Origin: Anaerolineaceae bacterium oral taxon 439
Lineage (GTDB): Bacteria > Chloroflexota > Anaerolineae > Anaerolineales > Anaerolineaceae
Assembly (NCBI GenBank): GCA_001717545.1
Contig: CP017039.1
Location: 124,001 to 188,000 of the forward strand
Reading direction: 5' to 3'
Length of the DNA: 64,000 bases
Shown piece after piece: positions 33,437-40,576 of the stretch. The translations under genes were made by a program, and so were the position numbers. Position 1 is the stretch's first letter; every line of letters starts with the position of its first letter. The notes below the pieces were generated by a model that searched no databases, was not told where the DNA came from, and worked only from the letters and a program-made list of their open reading frames with translations.

Positions 33437-33729
33437 CCCTGCTCTCCTCTCGTTTCAATTTCCATCCCTGCCGCGGCTTCCGCCGCCGCCCGACGCGCAA
33501 GAAACATCCCGTCCCGGATATACATCCGCGCCCCCTTGAGCCGTCTCCGAATTCGAATAAATACCTCGTCCTCTTCCCCTTCGATCGCCGCGAGAACCTT
33601 CTCGTTCAGCTCCTCAAACGCTTCCAGACTCTCGACCAAGTCCGCTAACTTTGAAGACGCTGCGTTCTCAAGACGCCGCGTCGAATGTCGAAAACGTTGG
33701 TTTTCGACGCTTGTCTCTGTTTTCTTCAT
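33433..33729 (-). CDS. Small helical unknown protein
   Basis: The 98-residue product is charged and helical (SKLADLVESLEAFEELNEKV, then FIRIRRRLKGARMYIRDGM). It overlaps its neighbours by ATGA and has no membrane segment or metal motif. An accessory early function is inferred from position only. Confidence 0.5.
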   Translation of the reverse strand: MKKTETSVENQRFRHSTRRLENAASSKLADLVESLEAFEELNEKVLAAIEGEEDEVFIRIRRRLKGARMYIRDGMFLARRAAAEAAAGMEIETRGEQG

Positions 33730-34016
33730 TCCTCGTCCTCCTGATCCTCGACCAATAAAAGCCCGGATTCAATAAAGTCATATTTCCCGGATTTGATCCG
33801 ATTTATCGCCGTTGATAAAACGTTGTGAAGCCGCGAAGCCTCCGAGAAAGAAAGCTCCAGCTCGATAATCTCCCCGCTTTCGCTTCGTCTTTCGATCGAA
33901 ATTGCCTGATCTGCCGCCGATTTTCCGATAACCGACAGCACGCCATATTCCCCGAATTTCAAACAATCCAAAACAAGCCTGAAAGACGGACGAATTCCAA
34001 AATCTTTCTTGTTCAT
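33726..34016 (-). CDS. Small unknown early protein
   Basis: The 96-residue product starts MNKKDFGIRPSFRLVLDCLK after GGAGG, has EIIELELSFSEASRLHNVLS in the middle and an acidic tail (LLLVEDQEDEE). Strand-then-helix layout with no catalytic motif. Its ribosome site region overlaps the -10 box of the rightward gene at 34046. Confidence 0.5.
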   Translation of the reverse strand: MNKKDFGIRPSFRLVLDCLKFGEYGVLSVIGKSAADQAISIERRSESGEIIELELSFSEASRLHNVLSTAINRIKSGKYDFIESGLLLVEDQEDEE

Positions 34017-34033
34017 CTTCCTTGCGCCTCCGT

Positions 34034-34039
34034 TACAAT
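34034..34039 (+). promoter_or_regulatory. -10 box for a leaderless rightward gene
   Basis: TACAAT lies exactly six bases before ATG 34046, so transcription would begin at or next to the start codon. No Shine-Dalgarno sequence is present. The -35 is weak (TTCATC at 34012). Confidence 0.45.
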
Positions 34040-34045
34040 AACCTT

Positions 34046-34576
34046 ATGAAACCTGAATTCCTATCCGCCTTGAAAAACCTCTCCGCCTCGATCGGCTACA
34101 GCGAAATCGTCGCCACCCTCGCGCTCGGACTCTCCGCCTACAACACCGTCGTCGCCCGATTGGATAAACGCTTTCACGCCAAAATCTTCATGAGCCATCA
34201 ATCCGCCAACAGCGGACTCCCCCATTTCGTCCTCCAGGTCGTCAACGCCTGCCAGGTCACCATCTACGCCGGCCGCTTCTTCATCACCGAACGAAAAACC
34301 GGCGTTGTCTTTGAATCCGGCTGCATCCCGGTCCCCGGAGAGTACCGGGATTGGACTTACGACGGACTCCCCGTCCCGATCCATCCCGGCATGAGCTTCC
34401 GCTTCATGATCCGCGTCGACGATAAAATCCTTGCCTCCGCCGTTCCGTCCGAAGCCCTTCGATTCGACATAGCCTTGCAGCTCGCCAACAACCAGACCTT
34501 CAAAATCAAAAAGCGGAAACTCAACCCCGATTGCCTGAAATCCCTCGAATCCTTTCGGAACCCCGGAAACCGTTGA
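34046..34576 (+). CDS. Membrane-anchored unknown protein, opposite to the early operon
   Basis: The 176-residue product has one N-terminal hydrophobic segment (YSEIVATLALGLSAYNTVVA) and a strand-rich soluble part (FVLQVVNACQVTIYAGRFFI, GMSFRFMIRVDDKI). The rightward frame looks protein-like, whereas the antisense frame is Gly/Asp-rich shadow. It is transcribed against the surrounding lytic operon, so it should be active in the lysogen and silenced by antisense transcription on induction. That fits an immunity or exclusion moron, but no family is recognised. Confidence 0.6.
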   Translation: MKPEFLSALKNLSASIGYSEIVATLALGLSAYNTVVARLDKRFHAKIFMSHQSANSGLPHFVLQVVNACQVTIYAGRFFITERKTGVVFESGCIPVPGEYRDWTYDGLPVPIHPGMSFRFMIRVDDKILASAVPSEALRFDIALQLANNQTFKIKKRKLNPDCLKSLESFRNPGNR

Positions 34577-34578
34577 CG

Positions 34579-34761
34579 TCATAACCCCAACCGTTTCAGG
34601 ACCAGAGCCAGAACCGACAGAATAATCCCGATCCAACCCAATAACTCCCGTTTATCCAAAGCGTCCATATTCGCCATGTCGTAATAAAAATCGCTGACCG
34701 CTTCCTTTATCCCTTCCCATCGATCCGAAAACCATTCAGCGAAACCGTCGAACACGCTCAC
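34579..34761 (-). CDS. 60-residue membrane protein
   Basis: It starts MSVFDGFAEWFSDRWEGIKE and ends with one membrane span (LLGWIGIILSVLALVLKRLG). It overlaps the previous gene by ATGA. It is the last gene before the rightward gene at 34046-34576. Function unknown. Confidence 0.5.
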   Translation of the reverse strand: MSVFDGFAEWFSDRWEGIKEAVSDFYYDMANMDALDKRELLGWIGIILSVLALVLKRLGL

Positions 34762-34940
34762 CCTTCCCCTTTCTCATGCTTAGCAGTAAGCAGAACGTCC
34801 GTCCTCCCCGCCGCGTTTAAAGCATCCAGAACCCCGTCTAAATAGCCCTTGACGTAACCTTTCCGCGCCCCTGCCGGAATCGACGCCATCGTCCAATACC
34901 GAATCGCTAACCTTTCCAGCTTTTCATCCGTCTCGTTCAT
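34758..34940 (-). CDS. 60-residue unknown early protein
   Basis: The product (MNETDEKLERLAIRYWTMAS, then GYVKGYLDGVLDALNAAGRT) is soluble and helical. It overlaps the XRE gene stop by ATGA and is the second gene of the lytic operon. Small helical proteins in this place are often regulators, but nothing specific is visible. Confidence 0.5.
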   Translation of the reverse strand: MNETDEKLERLAIRYWTMASIPAGARKGYVKGYLDGVLDALNAAGRTDVLLTAKHEKGEG

Positions 34941-35149
34941 CCTTCCCCCTCGCGCGCAGCCTCATCCTCCCGCTCGAATAACTCGTCGATCGTGCAGCCT
35001 AAAACTTTCGCGATTTCTGGTAGCTTGTTTGCCATTGGGTATTGCCCGTTCTCCCATTTGGATACTGCTGTCTGGTTAACAGAAAGCAATGTTCCAAGTT
35101 GTTCTTGAGTTAGATTTCGTTTTCTGCGTAACGCTTCAATTTTGTTCAT
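34937..35149 (-). CDS. Cro-like XRE transcriptional regulator
   Basis: The 70-residue protein is a single HTH_3 domain: MNKIEALRRKRNLTQEQLGT, VNQTAVSKWENGQYPMA, LPEIAKVLGCTIDELFERED. The helix-turn-helix (QEQLGTLLSVNQTAVSKW) is almost the same as that of the divergent repressor, so both probably bind the same operators. I use ATG 35149 with GGAGG nine bases upstream. As the first gene of the lytic operon it plays the Cro role. Confidence 0.85.
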   Translation of the reverse strand: MNKIEALRRKRNLTQEQLGTLLSVNQTAVSKWENGQYPMANKLPEIAKVLGCTIDELFEREDEAAREGEG

Positions 35150-35164
35150 GATGTTTAGCCTCCA

Positions 35165-35245
35165 CAAGCTTAATATAATCCAAGTAGGGCTATTAGTCAA
35201 GCTTATTAAGGCTAATGCAGTGCTTTGCTATTGATTTTTATTAGC
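35165..35245. promoter_or_regulatory. Candidate operator cluster of the lysis-lysogeny switch
   Basis: CAAGCTTA occurs at 35165-35172 and 35198-35205, 33 bases apart. ATTAG half-sites occur at 35192, 35211 (inverted, GCTAAT) and 35240 (ATTAGC). They overlap both divergent promoters, as expected for CI/Cro binding. The exact operator consensus is not determined. Confidence 0.5.
35172..35200 (-). promoter_or_regulatory. Lytic (PR-like) promoter
   Basis: On the minus strand: TTGACT (35200-35195), 17-base spacer, TATATT (35177-35172). It would drive the XRE gene and the whole leftward early operon. Confidence 0.82.
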
Positions 35246-35259
35246 AGTGGGAATATCAT
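35231..35259 (+). promoter_or_regulatory. Lysogenic (PRM-like) promoter, leaderless
   Basis: TTGATT (35231-35236), 17-base spacer, TATCAT (35254-35259). Six bases later comes ATG 35266, so the repressor mRNA should start at its own AUG, as lambda cI does from PRM. No Shine-Dalgarno sequence precedes the ATG. Confidence 0.78.
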
Positions 35260-35265
35260 TACAGT

Positions 35266-35892
35266 ATGGTAAATATCAAAGTGCTCAGGAAAAAGGCTAA
35301 CCTTTCTCAAGCTGAGCTTGCTGAAAGGCTCAACGTGAATCAAACTGCTGTTTCAAAATGGGAGTTAGGGAGGACGTTGCCAGATGCTGATACTTTGAGT
35401 CGCTTGGCCGATATTTTTGATATTTCGATAGATCAAATTTTAGGGCGCGAGTCTGTAAACGATGTTTATTTCCCTACATATGTAGATGATCTTATTCAGC
35501 GTTTCAAACCCGTCCGGATCCAGCGCCTCCCCATGCTCGGGAATATCGCCGCCGGAAAACCCATCTTTGCCAACGAGGAACATGAAATCATGGTCGAAAC
35601 CACCATCCGCGCCGATTTCTGCCTGACCGTTTGCGGCGACTCCATGATCGGCGCCGGAATCCTCGACGGCGACGTCGTCATGATCCGGAAACAGCCGATC
35701 GTTCAAAACGGCGAAATCGCCGCCGTCCTGATCGACGACGAAGCTACCCTGAAACGCTTTTATAAAACCGATACCCTCGTAACCCTGATATCCGAAAACC
35801 CCGCCTATCCGCCGATCGTCTATAAAGCCGAAGACGGCCGCGATATATTGATCCTCGGAAAAGCCGTCGGCCTGACCCGAATTTTTAAATAA
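35266..35892 (+). CDS. CI/LexA-like repressor with S24 autoprotease domain
   Basis: The 208-residue protein joins an N-terminal XRE domain (LSQAELAERLNVNQTAVSKW) to a C-terminal S24 peptidase. The self-cleavage site is Ala-Gly in IAAGKPI (about 96-97), the nucleophile Ser is in CGDSMIGAG (126) and the general base Lys in TLKRFY (163). It keeps the prophage silent and should cleave itself after RecA activation by DNA damage, inducing the phage. The gene heads the rightward lysogeny arm. Confidence 0.93.
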   Translation: MVNIKVLRKKANLSQAELAERLNVNQTAVSKWELGRTLPDADTLSRLADIFDISIDQILGRESVNDVYFPTYVDDLIQRFKPVRIQRLPMLGNIAAGKPIFANEEHEIMVETTIRADFCLTVCGDSMIGAGILDGDVVMIRKQPIVQNGEIAAVLIDDEATLKRFYKTDTLVTLISENPAYPPIVYKAEDGRDILILGKAVGLTRIFK

Positions 35893-35908
35893 GAAAGGTG
35901 CGCCTGTG

Positions 35909-36288
35909 ATGACCGTCGGACAATACGAACCGTTTGCCCCCCCCTCGGATATTTCGACCTCCCCAGAGGAAAATACCCGCCCAGCCGAATCTTCGGAATG
36001 CTCGTCGACGGCGTCGGAATGTCCCCCTTCTACCTCCCCGGCGATCTCGTTATCTTTTATGCGACCGATAAAATCGAAAACAGCGATGATGTCGCCGTGA
36101 AAATTGCCGGAGGCGAACCGAAGCTCCGCCGGATCCGGAAAACTCCGGCCGGAATCCTTCTGACCCCGCTGAATCCAGCCGCTCAGGGCGAAACCTATAC
36201 CGCCGAAGAAATAAAAAACCTCCCCGTTGAAATCCTCGGCGTCGCTGTCGAACAGCGGCGCACCCTCAATAACTGGCTCAAAACGTAA
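35909..36288 (+). pseudogene. S24-like gene broken by a frameshift in a C8 run
   Basis: From ATG 35909 the frame reads MTVGQYEPFAP and then leaves at a run of eight C (35937-35944). The -1 frame continues as LGYFDLPRGKYPPSRIFGML, VDGVGMSPFYLPGDLVIFYA, DDVAVKIAGGEPKLRRI and stops at 36288. One extra C would give a single 126-residue protein. The domain is LexA/UmuD-like but the active GDSM is GVGM, so the nucleophile Ser is absent. It may be phase-variable, programmed, a sequencing slip or a true pseudogene. Shares the rightward transcript with the repressor. Confidence 0.65.
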
Positions 36289-36301
36289 GAAAGGAACGGA
36301 A

Positions 36302-37054
36302 ATGGCAGGAAGAAAACAAAAATCCAGCTGCTTCGGAACCGCGATCGCGATCCTTTTCGGCTTCGCCGTCCTGTACGGCTGCGCCTCCTCCTGTACTTCC
36401 TCGAAATCCCCAAAGCCTCAGTCCCCGCCGACCTCGATCCCGGCCGAAGACCAAATTCTCAAGACCATGGTCGCCGAAATCCAGCTTTCCTATACCCCGA
36501 CGATAACCCTGACGCCGACGCCTTCGTTTACGCCGACCGATGAATCGACCGCCGAAATCGCGCTGATCCCAACCCTTTCGACGAGCAGAGAACCGTCCAG
36601 CTCGACGCTAGCTCAGCAAAAATACATCGTTCAGGATGGCGATACCTGCTGGGGAATCGCCGTAGATAAATATAAAATCCCCTTGGAATCCTTTCTCGCC
36701 GCGAACGGAATCTCGGCCGCGTACTGCGATATCTCGGTAGGTCAGGAAGTCGTCATACCCGCCGCCGATTATCCAGTCCCGACCGCGCTCCCGTACGCCG
36801 CGCCGACGTCGGTTCCCGTTTATATTGCCCCGACGGCCGCGCCCGTTTACGCCGCGCCGGCCGTCGTCGCGCCGGCTTCCGATTACGCCGCGCCTTCTGA
36901 AAGCGAATGTAACCCCAATTACATCGATGTCTGCCTTCCGATGTATGGAAATGTCCGGTGTAAAGATATTAAATATACGCGCTTTCGCCACAACGGATAC
37001 GATCCGTTCGGCCTTGACCGCGATGGAGACGGAATCTGCTGCGAAGGGAAATAA
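36302..37054 (+). CDS. Lipoprotein with LysM and Excalibur domains
   Basis: The 250-residue protein has a signal peptide with lipobox VLYGC (Cys27), a Thr-Pro-rich linker (TPTITLTPTPSFTPT), a LysM domain (KYIVQDGDTCWGIAVDKYKI to QEVVIP), a second Ala-Pro-rich linker and a C-terminal Excalibur domain with DRDGDGICC calcium motif. It would be anchored outside the membrane and bind peptidoglycan. Position in the lysogeny operon suggests a lysogenic-conversion function such as superinfection exclusion; that is inference. ATG 36302 follows AAGGAACGGA. Confidence 0.78.
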   Translation: MAGRKQKSSCFGTAIAILFGFAVLYGCASSCTSSKSPKPQSPPTSIPAEDQILKTMVAEIQLSYTPTITLTPTPSFTPTDESTAEIALIPTLSTSREPSSSTLAQQKYIVQDGDTCWGIAVDKYKIPLESFLAANGISAAYCDISVGQEVVIPAADYPVPTALPYAAPTSVPVYIAPTAAPVYAAPAVVAPASDYAAPSESECNPNYIDVCLPMYGNVRCKDIKYTRFRHNGYDPFGLDRDGDGICCEGK

Positions 37055-37601
37055 AAAACGCCCGAAGGCGTTGATAAATTGCATATACCCTAAAGAAAAA
37101 AAGGAGGCGGACCCCGACGATACCGCTCAACGACAAAACCCAGAAAAATAACCCCGCGATAAAAAGACGCTGCCGGCTGACGATAATCTTCTCGTTTCGA
37201 CCGATCGCGTCGTAAATATTGACGATTTCCTGCGCGATTCGCTCGTTCTCGAAATCCCAGTAGTCCGCGACTAATCCGTCGTAATCCGTCCGATGCGACT
37301 TATGCCAGCCCCTTGGGATCGACGCCAGGATAAAAAGAATCGCGCTGATGAGGAAAAAGGCGAGAAAAGCGGCGAAACCGATCAAATGATATTTTGACGA
37401 ATCTGCCGGAAGCGGACGATTTAACGGAATAATCGCCCCGATCGAAACTGAAATGGAGGAAAAACCTAAAAATCGTAACGCTAAATCGCGATATAAATCC
37501 GCCGTTCGCTTCGTCTCCGCCTCGTCCGCTCGCGCGATTCCTAACGCCTCGCGCAGCCCGGCTAAACCTTCGCCGTCTGATAAAACGCTCTCCTGATTCA
37601 T
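36969..37601 (-). CDS. Three- to four-span membrane protein, C-terminus probably altered by a homopolymer slip
   Basis: The 210-residue frame begins MNQESVLSDGEGLAGLREAL, then has membrane segments at FLGFSSISVSIGAIIPL, HLIGFAAFLAFFLISAILFI and LFIAGLFFWVLSLSGIVGV. After VRLLFFF it runs through its own terminator and 86 bases into the opposite LysM gene. A run of seven T (37096-37102 on the plus strand as A) explains this: with eight, the frame would end VRLLFFL at a TAG at 37090, just before the terminator. Function unknown; it resembles 2-4 span prophage membrane proteins with a C-terminal SMODS/SLATT-like shape. Confidence 0.6.
   Translation of the reverse strand: MNQESVLSDGEGLAGLREALGIARADEAETKRTADLYRDLALRFLGFSSISVSIGAIIPLNRPLPADSSKYHLIGFAAFLAFFLISAILFILASIPRGWHKSHRTDYDGLVADYWDFENERIAQEIVNIYDAIGRNEKIIVSRQRLFIAGLFFWVLSLSGIVGVRLLFFFRVYAIYQRLRAFFISLRSRFRLHRGQGRTDRIRCGESAYI
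37057..37072 (-). terminator. Intrinsic terminator, UUCG-type hairpin
   Basis: Minus strand: AACGCC-TTCG-GGCGTT followed by TTTTTA. It should end the leftward membrane gene, although the present frame of that gene reads through it. Confidence 0.8.
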
Positions 37602-37617
37602 GAAAGGACCTCCATAA

Positions 37618-37743
37618 ATGAACCCAAACCCGCCGCCGAAACCAAAACCGACAACACCGCCGACCCCGCGCCCGGCTGATCAGCGCGGCGGCGGAAAAGA
37701 CCGCCATATTCCCGAAAAACCCGGAAGCCGTCCGAAGTCTTGA
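37618..37743 (+). CDS. 41-residue Pro-rich small ORF
   Basis: The frame reads MNPNPPPKPKPTTPPTPRPA and ends HIPEKPGSRPKS. AAAGGA lies about ten bases upstream. Pro/Lys-rich and probably unstructured. It stands between the divergent membrane gene and the recombinase. It may be a real leader-sized gene or chance. Confidence 0.35.
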   Translation: MNPNPPPKPKPTTPPTPRPADQRGGGKDRHIPEKPGSRPKS

Positions 37744-37772
37744 TCTAATTATAGTTGAATTGATAACTGGAA

Positions 37773-37790
37773 AAAACGCCCGAAGGCGAT
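37773..37790 (-). terminator. Second copy of the UUCG-type terminator
   Basis: AAAAAACGCCCGAAGGCG at 37773-37790 repeats 18 bases of the terminator at 37053-37070. On the minus strand it gives CGCC-TTCG-GGCG followed by TTTTTT. It would stop leftward read-through just before the recombinase promoter region. Confidence 0.6.
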
Positions 37791-37823
37791 TTGAAATTTA
37801 ACGGCAGCGCGGAGTTACCCCTG

Positions 37824-39566
37824 ATGTCTACGAAAGTTGCGATTTACGCCCGTTATTCGTCCGCAAATCAAACCGAACAGTCGATCGAAGGACAGATTCG
37901 CGACTGCTATTCCTACGCGGAACGGAACGACTTTACCGTCGTCGCTGAATATATCGATCGCGCGATTTCGGGCCTGACCGACGATCGGCCCGATTTCCAG
38001 CGCATGATCGAAGATTCGAAAAAACGTGAATTCGATTTTATCCTCGTCTGGAAGCTCGACCGGTTCAGCCGTGATCGCTACGACTCCGCGATCTATAAGC
38101 GCGAGCTGAAGAAAAACGGCGTCCGCGTCCTGTCCGTAATGGAAAACGTCGGGCATGGCGATGAATCGATTATCCTTGAATCGATCCTCGAATCGATGGC
38201 GGAATTCTATTCCCGCGACCTGTCGAAAAAAGTTAAGCGCGGCCTGCGCGAAACCTGCCTGAAAGGAAATTTCCCCGGCGGCTTCGTCCCGCTCGGTTAT
38301 CAGGTCGCCGATCGGAAGATCGTACCCGATCCGGAGATCGCCCCGCTGATCCGCCGTGCCTTCGAGCGCTTCGCCGCCGGCGTTCCAACCGGCCGGATCG
38401 TCGAAGAACTGAACGCCGCCGGCGTTCGTGGGAACCAGGGCCGCCCGCTAACGTACAGCACCGTCAACAAAATCCTGAAGAATCGTAAGTACATCGGCGA
38501 ATTCATCCATGGCGAAAACCGGCTTGTCGACGCTTATGAGCCGCTGATCGATCCCGAAACCTTTGAACGCGTTCAAGCGCGTATTTCCGGAAATAAACGC
38601 GCTCCGGCGGCCGGCAAAGCCGATGAACCCTATCGGCTTCGCGGAAAAATCTTCTGCGGTTATTGCGGGTCCGCGCTGGTCGGTGAATCCGGACGTGGGA
38701 AGCTCGGGGCTGTCTATCATTACTACGCCTGCGCCCAAAAGAAAAAGCACCGTGCATGCCGGAAAATGAACGAGCGGAAAGGCTTCTTAGAGTGGTACGT
38801 CGCTGAACAGACGACCGAATACGTCCTGAATCCTGAACGCCTCGACTATATTGCCCGCGGCGTGATTCGTAGCCTGCGCAACGACGATAAAACGAAAGAT
38901 ATCTTTCGAATCCGAAAGAAAATTGACGCGCTGGAATCCGAAATCATATCCTATCTGGATATGCTCCCAACCGCGCCGCCCGCGACGCGTGAACGATTGT
39001 TTCAGCGGATTGAAACCCAAACCGCACAAAAGGAAACCGCCGAAACCGAACTCGCGCGCGCCGAGCTTTCCGCGCGAACGCAGCTCAATGAAGAGGATGT
39101 AATCAAGTGGATTAAAAATTTTTGCGTCGGCGATCTCCTCGATCCCGAATTTCAGCAGCGGCTCATCGACACCTTTATAAATGCGATCTTCCTGTTCGAA
39201 GATAAAATCGTCATCTATTACAACGTAAAAAACGGGAAGCAGGTATCCTACTTCGAAATGATCAGCGATCTGAACGATCCGGACGATGATCTTAATCCGG
39301 ACGTGCCATCCCATCCATCGCCTCCCGATGACCCGCCGGGTTCGGATTTGCTTCCATCTACTCCGCTGAAAAACCGCGCTGATCTCATATTTCGTGGTTG
39401 TGCGCTCTGGGAATACAGATTTGTCAGATTTACAGCTCGCGTATTTCATATTTTTGTTATCTGTCAAAGTCAGAATACAGACAGAATATTAAAGCCGCCC
39501 AATGTTGTTTTGGGCGACTTTAATATAATATATCAAACAATCAATGGACAGATAAAGGAAGCCTGA
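37824..39566 (+). CDS. Large serine recombinase (integrase)
   Basis: The 580-residue protein integrates and excises the phage. From ATG 37824 it begins MSTKVAIYARYSSANQTEQS, with the catalytic Ser at about residue 12 and the resolvase motif VWKLDRFSRDR near 76. The recombinase domain (GGFVPLGYQVADRKIVPDPE) and a zinc ribbon with CGYCGS and YYACAQKKKHRACR follow, then a coiled coil. The upstream TTG start at 37791 lacks a ribosome site. The last 50 or so residues are AT-rich, differ from the rest, and overlap the opposite host gene by 26 bases, so the right attachment site may lie inside this 3' end. Confidence 0.93.
   Translation: MSTKVAIYARYSSANQTEQSIEGQIRDCYSYAERNDFTVVAEYIDRAISGLTDDRPDFQRMIEDSKKREFDFILVWKLDRFSRDRYDSAIYKRELKKNGVRVLSVMENVGHGDESIILESILESMAEFYSRDLSKKVKRGLRETCLKGNFPGGFVPLGYQVADRKIVPDPEIAPLIRRAFERFAAGVPTGRIVEELNAAGVRGNQGRPLTYSTVNKILKNRKYIGEFIHGENRLVDAYEPLIDPETFERVQARISGNKRAPAAGKADEPYRLRGKIFCGYCGSALVGESGRGKLGAVYHYYACAQKKKHRACRKMNERKGFLEWYVAEQTTEYVLNPERLDYIARGVIRSLRNDDKTKDIFRIRKKIDALESEIISYLDMLPTAPPATRERLFQRIETQTAQKETAETELARAELSARTQLNEEDVIKWIKNFCVGDLLDPEFQQRLIDTFINAIFLFEDKIVIYYNVKNGKQVSYFEMISDLNDPDDDLNPDVPSHPSPPDDPPGSDLLPSTPLKNRADLIFRGCALWEYRFVRFTARVFHIFVICQSQNTDRILKPPNVVLGDFNIIYQTINGQIKEA
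39489..39524. terminator. Bidirectional hairpin at the prophage-host boundary
   Basis: TTAAAGCCGCCCAA pairs (one mismatch) with TTTGGGCGACTTTAA; AU-rich runs flank it on both sides. It serves as terminator for the leftward locus A operon, and lies within the recombinase 3' end. Confidence 0.7.
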
Positions 39567-40563
39567 CCGGCTTGCCAATCTCCGCTGACAGATCAGCCGC
39601 AAAAATAATTTCCTGTGTCTTCATTGCATCGTTTAAATTGACAATCGTCTCTTGATCTTGAAGGATGCAATCGATAAAATGATGAATCTCCTGAGGGAAT
39701 GGATGATGGGATACATCGCCGCTATCAGGCGTCGTAACCGGAATTTCCATGAAATCCTTTTGTCCTGGAATTTCATCAGGCGAAAAGAGTTTATTATTTA
39801 GAAGCGTACCTTTATCGCCAAAAAGATGCAGATTAAATATGTATGGAGAGACAGAATCATAACTGCTTCCGACCTTTCCCATTGTTCCATTGGCAAATTT
39901 TAGCAGTACAGCAATCGTTCCGTCAAACTCCAAATCATTGCGCGATTTACTCGAATAGGCTGTCACCTCTATAACGTCGGATTGCATAAACCAGCGAATC
40001 GCGTCAATTGCATGACAGCCTCCGGCCAACAATGAACTGCTGCCAACGGATTTTTTCCGCGTCCAGTCATAACATGGATAAGTCTCTGTGACCCGATGAA
40101 AATAATCCGTTTCCGCGTAATATAGTCTCCCCAGGAATCTATCCTGGATTTTTTTCGCAGTCTCAAATAGTGGATTCCACCGAAGAACATACCCAACTAA
40201 TGTCTTAACGCCCGCTTTATCGACAGCTTTTTTCATAGCAAGAGCATCGTCCCAAGACAAAGCGATGGGTTTTTCAATCAGAATATGCTTCCCAGCCTCA
40301 GCAGCTTTGATCGTTTGTACTGTGTGAAGATGATTAGGTGTGCAAATACATACAATATCCACCCGAGAATCCTTCAACGCCTGATCATAGTCTGTATAAC
40401 AATTGACCCCGACGAGCCCATATTCCTTTGCTTTCGCCAATGCTTTATCAGCATTTCTGGAAACAATTGCGACAACCTCCGAATGAGGGTTCATTGAAAA
40501 AGCACGTATATGCTCACCTGAAACCCATCCCGTTCCAACAATTAAAACCCCATATTTTTTCAT
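39541..40563 (-). CDS. Gfo/Idh/MocA family NAD(P)-dependent dehydrogenase
   Basis: The 340-residue protein has the N-terminal Rossmann motif VLIVGTGWVSGEH, the family signature ILIEKPIALS near residue 94 with the catalytic Lys, and LLAGGCHAIDAIRWF near 180 with the catalytic His/Asp. It oxidises or reduces a sugar, cyclitol or derivative. It is the last gene of locus A, 13 bases after the isomerase, so it should act on what that importer brings in. The substrate is not determined. Confidence 0.87.
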   Translation of the reverse strand: MKKYGVLIVGTGWVSGEHIRAFSMNPHSEVVAIVSRNADKALAKAKEYGLVGVNCYTDYDQALKDSRVDIVCICTPNHLHTVQTIKAAEAGKHILIEKPIALSWDDALAMKKAVDKAGVKTLVGYVLRWNPLFETAKKIQDRFLGRLYYAETDYFHRVTETYPCYDWTRKKSVGSSSLLAGGCHAIDAIRWFMQSDVIEVTAYSSKSRNDLEFDGTIAVLLKFANGTMGKVGSSYDSVSPYIFNLHLFGDKGTLLNNKLFSPDEIPGQKDFMEIPVTTPDSGDVSHHPFPQEIHHFIDCILQDQETIVNLNDAMKTQEIIFAADLSAEIGKPVRLPLSVH

Positions 40564-40576
40564 TGTTCCCTCTAAA

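Larger units (their letters stand above)
7255..39540. mobile_element. Prophage, siphovirus type, about 32 kb; ends approximate
   Basis: A contiguous block encodes a large serine recombinase, CI-like repressor, Cro-like XRE protein, HUH Rep, TerS/TerL, HK97-type portal, protease and capsid, head-tail connectors, tail tube, tape measure, tail tip, fibres, holin and endolysin. This gene set defines a long-tailed temperate phage. Composition is GC-richer than the sugar loci to the right. The left end lies between tRNA-Ser and the last tail gene, the right end near the recombinase C-terminus. I did not find a convincing direct repeat joining the two ends; serine-recombinase core sites can be only a few bases long. 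Confidence 0.93.

Noticed and set aside
34061-34636. Leftward 191-codon frame opposite 34046-34576
   Set aside because: Gly/Asp/Val-rich with no ribosome site and no protein-like pattern; the rightward frame has a membrane anchor, strand pattern and a -10 box.
7285-39460. AACAAAAAT near 7285 and its complement near 39450 as att core
   Set aside because: The two copies are inverted relative to each other and AT-simple; attachment cores must be direct repeats.
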